The notes under the pieces were generated by a model. The model was not told where the DNA came from and searched no databases. It worked only from the letters and a program-made list of their open reading frames with translations. A stretch of DNA of 64,000 nt from Nocardia sp. CC227C (lineage in GTDB: Bacteria; Actinomycetota; Actinomycetes; Mycobacteriales; Mycobacteriaceae), in contig NZ_JASITE010000016.1 of assembly GCF_030767025.1 (NCBI RefSeq), positions 1 to 64,000 of the forward strand, written 5' to 3'. Positions 42,942-51,169 of this stretch are shown here, piece by piece (within the stretch, counting starts at the first letter, position 1; each line of letters starts with the position of its first letter). The position numbers were made by a program, and so were the translations under genes.

Positions 42942-43210
42942 CTTTGGAACCTATCGCGGACCCGGCGAGTCGGCCAGCAGGATCGCACCGGCGGGGCGGT
43001 TTTTCACGCACAGTTTGCATCCGCGTCGAGGGGCGCTACCTGCGGCGGGGCGAGAATATTCCAACCCGAGCCGTGATGATAGTTACTCTAGCTAACTTTA
43101 CGATCCGGCATGTCGCCCCGACATCGGAGCGGACCGATCCCGTCGCACCGGCGGCGGCGTAGCATAACCGAGCGGCAAAAGGCCGAGAGCCGGGAATCAG
43201 TAAGGAGCTC

Positions 43211-43648
43211 ATGGTGGGACAGGTCAGCGCGTCCAGCTCGATCGTGGTGGCGGCCGAACCGAAGCGGGCGCTGGAAGCGATCGCGGACTACGAGACGGTG
43301 CGCCCGCGCATCCTCTCCTCGCACTACCGCGACTACAAGGTGGTCGAGGGCGGCAAGGGCACCGGCACCGTGGCGGAGTGGACGCTCCAGGCCACCGAGA
43401 AGCGCTCCCGCAACGTGCGCGCCGCCATCTCGGTCTCGGATTCCATGGTGACGGAACGGGATTCGAACTCCTCCATGGTCACCACCTGGACCGTCACCCC
43501 GGAGAGCGGCGGTTCCCTGGTCACCGTGCGCACCAGCTGGAAGGGCGCGGGCGGCATCGGCGGCATCTTCGAGGGCATCTTCGCCCCGCTCGGCCTGAAG
43601 AAGATCCAGGCCGAGGTGCTGGAGAACCTGAAGCGCGAACTGGCCTGA
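43211..43648 (+). CDS. SRPBCC (polyketide cyclase-like) protein
   Basis: 145 residues of the START/SRPBCC fold: VAAEPKRALEAIADYETVRP opens the domain and GIFEGIFAPLGLKKIQAEVLENL closes it. SRPBCC proteins bind hydrophobic ligands or catalyse small reactions; none is known here. It is divergent from the tmsA-tmsB operon, and in M. tuberculosis a similar protein lies next to the homologous pair (from memory). The start ATG at 43211 follows AAGGAG. Confidence 0.82.
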   Translation: MVGQVSASSSIVVAAEPKRALEAIADYETVRPRILSSHYRDYKVVEGGKGTGTVAEWTLQATEKRSRNVRAAISVSDSMVTERDSNSSMVTTWTVTPESGGSLVTVRTSWKGAGGIGGIFEGIFAPLGLKKIQAEVLENLKRELA

Positions 43649-43657
43649 GAGCCCGGC

Positions 43658-44470
43658 TCAGAGTCGGCCGATAGGCCAGCAGATCTCGGTGTGGTAGTCG
43701 GCCGGCGCGGCGTCACCCGGACCGATCAGGTAAACCTCGCGGATGGGTTCGGCCAGGGCGCTGTCGTGTTCGGCCACGTGGCTGCCGAGGGCGCCGTAGG
43801 TGCGGTCGAAGTCTTCGAACGGGCCGTGGTGGACGGCGATGGCGAAGCGGCGGGCCGGGAGGTCGACGACCGAGCCCAGCGCGGCGGCGCGTTCCCGGTC
43901 GCGCTCGGCGACGGGAATGTAGGCGACCACCTCGCCCTTGGCCTGCTCGAAGAACTCCACCGCGTAGGTGGCCCCGGCCGGGCCCGCGGGTGTGAGCCCG
44001 GCCGCGCCGAGTGATTCGGTGAGCGCGGTGAACGCCGTCGCGCACCAGGCGTCGATGCCATCGCACGCCACCGACTCGGCCATGGCCAGGGCGGGGAAGC
44101 TCGGGACCGAACGGTATTCCACGGCGACCGCGGTGGACGGCGTCAGCAGCGCGCGCAGCGAGGCCACCACGTCGCGGGTGCGCAGCAGCTCCGCCTCCAT
44201 TCGCTCCAGATGTCCGCGCAGCGCCGCGTCCCGCGCGTCCCGGTCCGGGGCGGCCAGCACCTCCTGGACTTCCGGCAGCGGCATATTCAGATCCCGCAGG
44301 CGCCGGATCAGATGCGCCCGTTCCACCTGATCCGTGGAATACCGCCGGTACCCGCTGTGCGCGTCCACCACCGCGGGCTCCAGCAGTCCGATGTCGTGGT
44401 AGTACCGCAGTGCCTTCACGCTGAGATGGGTGAGCCGGGAGAACTCCCCGATCGGAACGATCGCTGTCAT
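43658..44470 (-). CDS. MerR-family regulator with GyrI-like effector domain
   Basis: 270 residues from the ATG at 44470. The MerR winged helix reads IGEFSRLTHLSVKALRYYHDIGLLEPA, with HSGYRRYSTDQVERAHLIRRLRDLNMPLPEV as the second helix pair. A coiled coil follows (RDAALRGHLERMEAELLR), then a GyrI-like ligand-binding domain (VAYIPVAERD, FDRTYGALGSHVAE). Such BmrR-type regulators bind drugs. Target genes are unknown. It is divergent from ebfC, with about 130 bases between starts. Confidence 0.88.
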   Translation of the reverse strand: MTAIVPIGEFSRLTHLSVKALRYYHDIGLLEPAVVDAHSGYRRYSTDQVERAHLIRRLRDLNMPLPEVQEVLAAPDRDARDAALRGHLERMEAELLRTRDVVASLRALLTPSTAVAVEYRSVPSFPALAMAESVACDGIDAWCATAFTALTESLGAAGLTPAGPAGATYAVEFFEQAKGEVVAYIPVAERDRERAAALGSVVDLPARRFAIAVHHGPFEDFDRTYGALGSHVAEHDSALAEPIREVYLIGPGDAAPADYHTEICWPIGRL

Positions 44471-44597
44471 GTCACCAGGGAACACCTTCCCACCGGGGGA
44501 GAGTCAACGACCCTCGGTGAGTGGGGCCGCGCGGGTCACCATCGTCGCGCGCACGACTACGCTGGGGAACGATCCCCACTCAGAGAGGAACACGTCC

Positions 44598-44939
44598 GTG
44601 GAACCCGGTGGACAGTTCGACATGCAGGCGTTGCTCGCCCAGGCCCAGCAGATGCAGGAAGCGGTGATGGCGGCGCAGCAGGAGATCGCCGCCTCCGAGG
44701 TGGAGGGCGAGGCCGGGGGCGGGCTGGTGCGCGCCAAGATTCGTGCCACCGGCGAGGTGCTGTCGCTGGACATCGATCCCGAGGTTGTCGATCCGGGGGA
44801 TGTGGAAACGCTCCAGGATCTGGTGATCGGCGCGGTCAACGACGCCATGGCCAATGCGCAGAACCTGGCCGCCGAGCGGCTGGGTCCGCTGGCGGGCGGC
44901 ATGGGTGGCATGGGCGGCGGCGCGCTGCCCGGCCTCTGA
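44598..44939 (+). CDS. ebfC: YbaB/EbfC family nucleoid-associated protein
   Basis: 113 residues from GTG at 44598 with GAGAGG nine bases before it. The family core is visible: MQALLAQAQQMQEAVMAAQQEI, then VRAKIRATGEVLSLDIDPEVV and DLVIGAVNDAMANAQ. EbfC dimers bind DNA and are usually encoded with recR, as here (12 bases upstream of recR). A Gly/Met-rich tail (GGMGGMGGGALPGL) ends the protein. Confidence 0.93.
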   Translation: MEPGGQFDMQALLAQAQQMQEAVMAAQQEIAASEVEGEAGGGLVRAKIRATGEVLSLDIDPEVVDPGDVETLQDLVIGAVNDAMANAQNLAAERLGPLAGGMGGMGGGALPGL

Positions 44940-44951
44940 TCGAGGACGCCG

Positions 44952-45560
44952 GTGTACGAGGGTCCCGTTCAGGATCTCATCGACGAATTGGGCAAACTGC
45001 CCGGTGTCGGCCCGAAGTCCGCGCAGCGCATCGCCTTTCACCTGCTGGCGGTGGAGCCGCCGGAGATCGACCGGCTCCAGGCCGCCCTGCAGAAGGTGCG
45101 CGACGGCGTGCGCTTCTGCGAGGTCTGCGGCACCGTCTCCGATGGCGAGCTGTGCCGTATCTGCGCCGATCCGCGCCGCGATCTCAGCATGATCTGCGTG
45201 GTGGAGGAGCCCAAGGACGTGCAGGCCATCGAGCGCACCCGGGAGTTCCGGGGGCGCTATCACGTGCTGGGCGGCGCGCTCGACCCGCTCAGCGGCGTCG
45301 GCCCGGACCAGCTGCGCATCCGGGAACTGTTGACCCGCATCGGAACCCAGGCCGACGGCGTGGACGTCACCGAGGTGATCATCGCGACCGACCCGAATAC
45401 CGAGGGTGAGGCCACGGCCACGTACCTGGTGCGCATGCTCCGCGACTTCCCGGGCCTGTCGGTCACCCGGCTGGCCTCCGGCCTGCCGATGGGGGGCGAT
45501 CTGGAATTCGCCGACGAACTCACCCTGGGCCGCGCGCTGTCGGGGCGGCGCGCGCTCTGA
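44952..45560 (+). CDS. recR: recombination protein RecR
   Basis: 202 residues. GTG start at 44952. Helix-hairpin-helix LPGVGPKSAQRIAFHLL near residues 16-33, zinc motif CEVCGTVSDGELCRIC, then the Toprim domain with VVEEPKDVQAIERT and EVIIATDPNTEGEATATYL. RecR acts with RecF/RecO in loading RecA at gapped DNA. It is cotranscribed with ebfC. Confidence 0.96.
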   Translation: MYEGPVQDLIDELGKLPGVGPKSAQRIAFHLLAVEPPEIDRLQAALQKVRDGVRFCEVCGTVSDGELCRICADPRRDLSMICVVEEPKDVQAIERTREFRGRYHVLGGALDPLSGVGPDQLRIRELLTRIGTQADGVDVTEVIIATDPNTEGEATATYLVRMLRDFPGLSVTRLASGLPMGGDLEFADELTLGRALSGRRAL

Positions 45561-45594
45561 GCGGGCTGCCCGAGTGGGACACCGACCCGGCCGC

Positions 45595-45816
45595 TCAGCT
45601 TCGGGCGTCGCCGACCAGGTAGCGGACACCGCCGGTCCAGATCTCCAGGGCGGCCGGTTCCGGGCACGGGATCTGCTGGTGATTGCGGGTGATGCCGGGG
45701 CCGGTGCCGGAGACGAGCAGCGACGCGACGCCGACGCTCGCGGCGGCCACGGTCGCGAGGACGACCAGACGCTTGCTGATCAGCGCCGGAGGGCGCGTTT
45801 GCTGGCGTAGCTCCAT
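45595..45816 (-). CDS. small membrane-anchored protein, unknown
   Basis: 73 residues from ATG at 45816 with GAGGGAG before it; the alternative ATG at 45840 is less likely. One transmembrane segment (KRLVVLATVAAASVGVASLLV) is followed by a short extracytoplasmic tail with a single Cys and a conserved-looking WTGGVRYLVGDARS end. No family was recognised. It is convergent with recR. Confidence 0.55.
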   Translation of the reverse strand: MELRQQTRPPALISKRLVVLATVAAASVGVASLLVSGTGPGITRNHQQIPCPEPAALEIWTGGVRYLVGDARS

Positions 45817-45976
45817 GGTTCTCCCTCGTCGGGTGGACATGGGAAAAGCGGGAACGCACGTGATGCGGGCAGCGAAAGGCTAACGCTCGCGGGCGGCGCG
45901 AGCCGGACTACTCCGGGTCGCGAGGCCGAATCGAGACGTGTTCGATCGCATTACGAGACCGACCGGTCGGCCCTGA

Positions 45977-46621
45977 TCAGAGTCGCAGCCGCTCCCAGTC
46001 GAGCGCGTCGAACCCGGCGCGATCCTCGGTGGTCCACTCCCACATGAGATCGGCCACCGCCGGTGCGTCGTCCACCGAGGTGGCGAAGTGCCGGTCGGGG
46101 GAGCCGTCGCGGTATTCGAGCGTGAACCTGCCGTCGGGGTGGCGGTAGGTCTGGACGTACTGCTGATCCGCCCGCTCCACGATCAGATAGGGTCCGGGAT
46201 CCGCCAGTGTCGGCAGCCAGAGGTCCAGCAATGCCTTTGTTATATAAGGGAATTCGCCCGCGCCGCCGTGCGTGACCGTAGCCGGGACATGTCCGGCGGG
46301 ATCGGCCAGCCAGGTCAGCTGCGGGTCGTAGACGGCGTATCCGCGCGGCGTGGCCAGCTCGAAAAGCAGCGCCCGGACATGGCCGATGGCGTCGTACGGC
46401 GTGGAGACGACCAGCGTGGCACCGTTGTCCTTACCGCCGAGCGGGGTGGAACTCAGGAAGCTGTCGGCTTCGGGCAGTTCCCCGTTGCGCCGCTCCAGCT
46501 CCGCGGCGATCTCGGCCACGACCTCGGACTCCGGTTGCCCCTCCTGCGCGGTCAGGTAGGCGTCGACCTCGGCGGGCGTGCGCGCCGCACCCGAGGGCAG
46601 CAGAATCTGGTCGTAACTCAC
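45977..46621 (-). CDS. hypothetical cytosolic protein
   Basis: 214 residues, acidic, no signal peptide or membrane segment, and not recognised. The N-terminal part (LPSGAARTPAEVDAYLTAQEG) and C-terminal part (VERADQQYVQTYRHPDGRF then VDDAPAVADLMWEWTTEDRAG) resemble SUKH/immunity-like or SMI1-like small proteins only vaguely. It is followed on the same strand 24 bases upstream by a Cys-rich mini protein. Confidence 0.6.
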   Translation of the reverse strand: MSYDQILLPSGAARTPAEVDAYLTAQEGQPESEVVAEIAAELERRNGELPEADSFLSSTPLGGKDNGATLVVSTPYDAIGHVRALLFELATPRGYAVYDPQLTWLADPAGHVPATVTHGGAGEFPYITKALLDLWLPTLADPGPYLIVERADQQYVQTYRHPDGRFTLEYRDGSPDRHFATSVDDAPAVADLMWEWTTEDRAGFDALDWERLRL

Positions 46622-46645
46622 CCGTGCCAGGCTAGCCGTGCCGGG

Positions 46646-46858
46646 TCAGCCGGTGCGGTGCAGGCGGGTGGGCTCGGTCGACGCGCAGCGGCAGCCGCCC
46701 GCGATGTCGCCGCAGTCCACCACGAACGTGTGGCGGGCGTGCGCGAAGTCGAGACAGTCGGCGTCGGTGCATTCCACCGAGCGGTCGGCGTGTTCGACCA
46801 GGGTCCCGTGACAGTGGTCGAGGGCCGATGTGCAGGACGAGCAGACCGAGTTGGCCAT
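46646..46858 (-). CDS. Cys-rich mini protein, zinc-ribbon-like
   Basis: 70 residues with nine Cys and several His: VCSSCTSALDHCHG, ECTDADCLDFAHARH, and DCGDIAGGCRC. The pattern suggests two zinc sites. No known name. The start follows AAGGAGG with five bases spacing, which is strong evidence that it is a real gene. Confidence 0.7.
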   Translation of the reverse strand: MANSVCSSCTSALDHCHGTLVEHADRSVECTDADCLDFAHARHTFVVDCGDIAGGCRCASTEPTRLHRTG

Positions 46859-47000
46859 GGAGCCTCCTTCAACCGTCCCCTAGGTCATAGCACCGGGCAC
46901 CGACAGCGTCGGCATCGGACACGCGTGTCGGGCCGGGTGGTGCGCGGGCGCGCGATGTGGCGCGCGTCGCCCCCGCTTCCACACGAGTATTGCCGCCCTG

Positions 47001-47006
47001 TAAACT
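47001..47006 (+). promoter_or_regulatory. -10 element TAAACT of the leuA leader
   Basis: TAAACT at 47001-47006 lies nine bases before the leader peptide ATG at 47016, so transcription may begin almost at that codon. No clear -35 box was found. Confidence 0.5.
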
Positions 47007-47015
47007 CCGATCATC

Positions 47016-47057
47016 ATGCAGCGGGCACTTCTCCTTTGCCGCCGCGACGGGGTCTGA
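47016..47057 (+). CDS. leuL: leuA leader peptide (MQRALLLCRRDGV)
   Basis: 13 codons with three consecutive Leu codons CTT-CTC-CTT at 47028-47036, uncommon codons in this high-GC genome. It lies upstream of leuA and follows a -10 element. Leu-codon leader peptides control leuA expression by attenuation. No other use of this ORF is evident. Its stop is TGA at 47055-47057. Confidence 0.75.
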   Translation: MQRALLLCRRDGV

Positions 47058-47141
47058 TTCGGACCGGCTCCTGTCGCGGGGATCTGCCGTGCCGGTCAAC
47101 CCATAACACTGGGATCCAGTCACACTTCGGAGAGAACACGC

Positions 47142-48956
47142 ATGTCACCCGCTGACGCCTTCACGTCTTTCAATTCCGCGGCCGGCACACGCACCATCGC
47201 GCAGCCGTCCAAACCCGCGCCCGCCGACCAGCCCGCGTGGAACAAGCAGAAGAACTCCTCCATGCCGGTCTTCCGGTACCGGCCCTTCGCCGAGGAGGTC
47301 GAGCCGATCACCCTGCCCGACCGCACCTGGCCGGACAAGGTCATCGACCGCGCGCCCTCGTGGTGCGCCGTCGACCTGCGCGACGGCAACCAGGCGCTCA
47401 TCGACCCGATGAGCCCGGCCCGCAAGCGCCGCATGTTCGACCTGCTGGTGCGGATGGGGTACAAGGAGATCGAGGTCGGGTTCCCGTCCGCCTCGCAGAC
47501 CGACTTCGACTTCGTCCGCGAGATCATCGAGGACGGCGCGGTGCCCGACGACGTCACCATCCAGGTGCTGACCCAGTGCCGTCCCGAGCTGATCGAGCGC
47601 ACCTTCGAGGCGTGCAACGGCGCTCCCAACGTGATCGTGCATTTCTACAACTCGACCTCCGTCCTGCAGCGGCGGGTGGTGTTCCGCGCCGACCGCGAGG
47701 CCGTCAAGAAGATCGCCACCGACGCCGCCACGCTGTGCCTGGAGGTGGAGAAGCGGTACCCGGACACCAACTGGCGCTACGAGTACAGCCCCGAGTCCTA
47801 CACCGGCACCGAGCTGGACTACGCCCGTGAGGTGTGCGACGCGGTCTCCGAGATCATCGCGCCGACCCCCGAGCGGCCGCTGATCATCAACCTGCCCGCC
47901 ACCGTCGAGATGGCCACCCCGAACGTGTACGCCGACTCGATCGAGTGGATGAGCCGCAATCTGGCCCGCCGCGACGCCATCGTGCTGTCGCTGCATCCGC
48001 ACAACGACCGCGGCACCGCCGTGGCCGCCGCCGAACTGGGCTACCAGGCCGGCGCGGATCGCATCGAGGGCTGCCTGTTCGGCAATGGCGAGCGCACCGG
48101 CAATGTCTGCCTGGTGACGCTGGGCATGAACATGTTCTCCCGCGGCATCGACCCGCAGATCGACTTCTCGAATATCGACGAGATCCGCCGCACGGTCGAA
48201 TACTGCAACCAGCTGCCCGTGGCCGAGCGCCACCCGTACGGCGGCGACCTGGTGTACACCGCCTTCTCCGGCAGCCACCAGGACGCCATCAACAAGGGCC
48301 TGGACGCCATGAAGGCCGCCGCCGACGCCGCGAACGCCGATGTCGACGACATCACCTGGGAGGTCCCGTACCTGCCCATCGACCCCAAGGACGTGGGCCG
48401 CACCTACGAGGCCGTCATCCGGGTCAACTCGCAGTCCGGCAAGGGCGGCGTCGCCTACATCATGAAGACCGACCACGGTCTGGTGCTGCCGCGCCGCCTG
48501 CAGATCGAGTTCTCGCAGGCCATCCAGCAGATCACCGACGGTGAGGGCGGCGAGGTGACGCCCAAGCAGATGTGGGACGTCTTCTCCGAGGAATACCTGA
48601 ACCCGATCACGCCGCTGGAGCGCATCCGCCAGCGGGTCACCGCCTCGGAGACCGACAACGGTGTGGACCACATCGAAGCCGTCGTCAAGGTGGACGGCGT
48701 CGAGCAGGAGATCTCCGGTGAGGGCAACGGCCCGCTCGCGGCCTTCGTCGACGCCCTGTCCGGCATCGGCTACGACGTGCGCATCCTGGACTACTCCGAG
48801 CACGCCATGTCCGCCGGCGACGACGCCCAGGCCGCGTCGTACGTGGAGATCGCCATCGGCGACACCGTGACCTGGGGCGTCGGCATCGCGACCTCGATCA
48901 CCACCGCCTCGCTGCGCGCCGTGGTCTCCGCGGTGAACCGCGCCGAGCGCTCCTGA
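47142..48956 (+). CDS. leuA: 2-isopropylmalate synthase
   Basis: 604 residues. Condenses 2-ketoisovalerate and acetyl-CoA in the first step of leucine synthesis. The metal/catalytic motif AVDLRDGNQALIDP is near the N-terminus, and LHPHNDRGTAVAAAELGYQAGADRIEGC carries the metal-binding His residues; GNGERTGN follows. The C-terminal regulatory domain ends near GIATSITTASLRAVVSAVNR. Length fits the actinobacterial form. GGAGAG precedes the ATG at 47142. A leader peptide with Leu codons lies upstream. Confidence 0.97.
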   Translation: MSPADAFTSFNSAAGTRTIAQPSKPAPADQPAWNKQKNSSMPVFRYRPFAEEVEPITLPDRTWPDKVIDRAPSWCAVDLRDGNQALIDPMSPARKRRMFDLLVRMGYKEIEVGFPSASQTDFDFVREIIEDGAVPDDVTIQVLTQCRPELIERTFEACNGAPNVIVHFYNSTSVLQRRVVFRADREAVKKIATDAATLCLEVEKRYPDTNWRYEYSPESYTGTELDYAREVCDAVSEIIAPTPERPLIINLPATVEMATPNVYADSIEWMSRNLARRDAIVLSLHPHNDRGTAVAAAELGYQAGADRIEGCLFGNGERTGNVCLVTLGMNMFSRGIDPQIDFSNIDEIRRTVEYCNQLPVAERHPYGGDLVYTAFSGSHQDAINKGLDAMKAAADAANADVDDITWEVPYLPIDPKDVGRTYEAVIRVNSQSGKGGVAYIMKTDHGLVLPRRLQIEFSQAIQQITDGEGGEVTPKQMWDVFSEEYLNPITPLERIRQRVTASETDNGVDHIEAVVKVDGVEQEISGEGNGPLAAFVDALSGIGYDVRILDYSEHAMSAGDDAQAASYVEIAIGDTVTWGVGIATSITTASLRAVVSAVNRAERS

Positions 48957-49319
48957 CACAGTGACTACCCCGATCCTCCGCGACTCGCCCGACGCCGACG
49001 CCGTGACCAGGACGGCGAACGTGTCAGCGACCACGGCAGCCGACGCCGGGAGCAGGCCGGACCGCGTTCGGAACGGGCCGCCTGACGCCGCGAGCGGTAC
49101 CGACCGTCTTCGGAACGGGCCGCCTGATCTCGTGAGGATCGGGGTAACTCGTCGGGTACGCCCGAAATCATCGACGGCATGCGACCGCCGGCACGCGTGC
49201 ATGATCGGCGACGGCTCACAGTCGTGCGCTGAAGGCGCGGAGAGGCGGGGAAGGCTGCTAGCGTTGGAACGCATTAGCGCCGAGCTCTCTGTTCGCGCCG
49301 TCGAACAGATGGGGGACAC
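48957..49319. other. 363-base gap after leuA with a 19-bp direct repeat
   Basis: TTCGGAACGGGCCGCCTGA occurs at 49067-49085 and 49109-49127, 42 bases apart. A weak ORF starts at GTG 48961 and overlaps the next start by GTGA, but it has no ribosome site and low-complexity content, so it is not called. A possible promoter with TAGCGT lies near 49258. Confidence 0.45.
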
Positions 49320-51101
49320 GTGACCACGAAAGACCAGAATTCGACCTCGCCACCCTGGTTGCAGGGGCCGGATGCCGACGAATCCGCCGCGGCCGACACC
49401 GCGGTGACCGCCGATGAACAGGAGCCGGTGGCCGAGGTCGCCGACGATGCCGTCGATGCGAAGGAACCCGCGGGCGAGCCGGAGCCGGCGTCCGGGTCCG
49501 GGTTCTTCCCTCCGGTGCCCGATGCCATCGACCAGACCACCGCCTTCCAGCCCGACGGTCCGTTCGCGCACGGACAGTCGGGCGGTTTCCCGCAGCCGGG
49601 GCCATTCGCGCCGCCCGGCGCACCGGGCGAGGGGCCGCATCCGTACGGACCGAACGGGCAGTTCCCGCCCGGCCCGAATACCGGCGCGTACCCGGCGCCG
49701 GAGCAGGGCTCGTGGGCCCCGCCCGGCGGGCCCGGCTTCCCGCCCACCGGCGCGTATCCGCCGCCGGGCTTCAATCCCGGTGCGGGCGAAGGCGGTCCGC
49801 AGTCCGGCCCGTACGGCGAGATCAGGCAGGAGACCCCGTACGGGGAGATCCGGCAGGAGATCGGCGCCGACGGCATGGTGCGCCGGGTCTTCGACCAGCC
49901 GGGCGATCAGCCCGCCGGCGGTGAGCAGACCGAGCATTTCGGCGCTCCGGGCCAGAGCGGGCAGCCCCCGGCGGGCGCGGACCACTCGGGCGGCCCGATC
50001 TACAGCTGGTCGCCGCCGCCGGCCGCACCGCCGCAGCAGCCACAGCATCCACAGCAGAACTTCCAGCAGCAGCCCGGGCAGAACTATCAGCAGCCGGGGT
50101 GGAACCAAGCCCCGCCGGGCTTTCCGCAGCAGGGTGGGGCGCAGCAGCCGCCGCCGGGCCATTCGGTCAACGACCTGAACCTGTTGCGCCGGGCCCGGCG
50201 GGCCCCGCGCGGCGGGTGGCGGCGCGCGGTGCACAAGATGTCGGGCGGTGCCATCAATCCGGGCGAGTCGCCCGCGGACATCATCCACAACGAGCTTGTC
50301 GACCGGGTGAACCAGCCGGTGCGCGGCGACTACCGGATCGCCATCCTGTCGCTCAAGGGCGGTGTCGGAAAGACCACCACCACGGTGGGTCTCGGCTCCA
50401 CCTTCGCCTCGCTGCGCGGTGACCGGGTGATCGCCATCGACGCCAACCCGGACCTCGGTACGCTCGCGCACCGGGTGCCGCGGCAGACTCGCTCCACCGT
50501 GCGGAATCTGCTGGAGGACAACCACATCACCCGCTACTCGGATGTGCGGGCGCACACCTCGCAGGCCCCGAGCCGCCTGGAAGTGCTTGCCTCCGAACAG
50601 GATCCGGCGGTCTCCGAAGCGTTCAGCGAGGCCGACTACCGCAAGGCCATCGGCATCCTGCAGCAGTTCTACAACATCATCCTCACCGACTGCGGCACCG
50701 GCCTCATGCACTCCGCGATGGCCGGTGTGCTGGATATGGCCAGCTCGTTGGTGCTGGTGACCTCGCCCGCCATCGACGGCGCCCGGTCGGCCTCGGCCAC
50801 TCTGGACTGGCTGGACCACCACGGCTACCACAAGCTGGTGGAGCGAACCGTGGTGGTGGTCAACGCGTCTCGCAAGGGCTCGTCGACCGTCGACCTGGAT
50901 CAGCTGCGCAAGCTGTTCCTGGACCGCACCCGCGCCGTGCAGGTGGTGCCCTTCGACGACCACCTGGCCGAGGGTGCGGAGATCGACCTGGAGCTGGTCG
51001 GCAAGCCGACCCGACGCGCGCTCCTGGAACTGGCCGCCATGGTCGCCGACGACTTCGGCTACCACGCCAACGCGCAGCGGGGCTACCAGCAGCCGCGCTA
51101 G
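49320..51101 (+). CDS. MinD/ParA-type ATPase with Pro/Gly-rich N-terminus (EspI-like)
   Basis: 593 residues from GTG at 49320, with GGGGGA before it. The first 290 residues are Pro/Gly/Gln-rich and probably disordered; residues 300 onward form the ATPase with deviant Walker A KGGVGKTTTT (346-355), DANPDLGTL, and TDCGTGL. Such N-terminally extended ParA/MinD proteins include ESX-associated EspI in mycobacteria. No ESX genes are nearby, so its partner is unknown; it may position or energise another envelope system. Ends in a hairpin. Confidence 0.8.
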   Translation: MTTKDQNSTSPPWLQGPDADESAAADTAVTADEQEPVAEVADDAVDAKEPAGEPEPASGSGFFPPVPDAIDQTTAFQPDGPFAHGQSGGFPQPGPFAPPGAPGEGPHPYGPNGQFPPGPNTGAYPAPEQGSWAPPGGPGFPPTGAYPPPGFNPGAGEGGPQSGPYGEIRQETPYGEIRQEIGADGMVRRVFDQPGDQPAGGEQTEHFGAPGQSGQPPAGADHSGGPIYSWSPPPAAPPQQPQHPQQNFQQQPGQNYQQPGWNQAPPGFPQQGGAQQPPPGHSVNDLNLLRRARRAPRGGWRRAVHKMSGGAINPGESPADIIHNELVDRVNQPVRGDYRIAILSLKGGVGKTTTTVGLGSTFASLRGDRVIAIDANPDLGTLAHRVPRQTRSTVRNLLEDNHITRYSDVRAHTSQAPSRLEVLASEQDPAVSEAFSEADYRKAIGILQQFYNIILTDCGTGLMHSAMAGVLDMASSLVLVTSPAIDGARSASATLDWLDHHGYHKLVERTVVVVNASRKGSSTVDLDQLRKLFLDRTRAVQVVPFDDHLAEGAEIDLELVGKPTRRALLELAAMVADDFGYHANAQRGYQQPR

Positions 51102-51129
51102 CGGGCACCGCGGCCACACGATTCCCACG

Positions 51130-51165
51130 ACAGGGCATGACCGGTCGATCCGGTTGTGCCCCTGT
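51130..51165. terminator. bidirectional hairpin after the MinD-like gene
   Basis: ACCGG (51140-51144) pairs with CCGGT (51150-51154), GGGCA (51133-51137) with TGCCC (51157-51161), and the base with ACA/TGT. It lies between convergent genes. Confidence 0.6.
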
Positions 51166-51169
51166 GGTG

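Noticed and set aside
48961..49323. 120-codon ORF between leuA and the MinD-like gene
   Set aside because: Low complexity, no ribosome site; only its GTGA overlap was suggestive.
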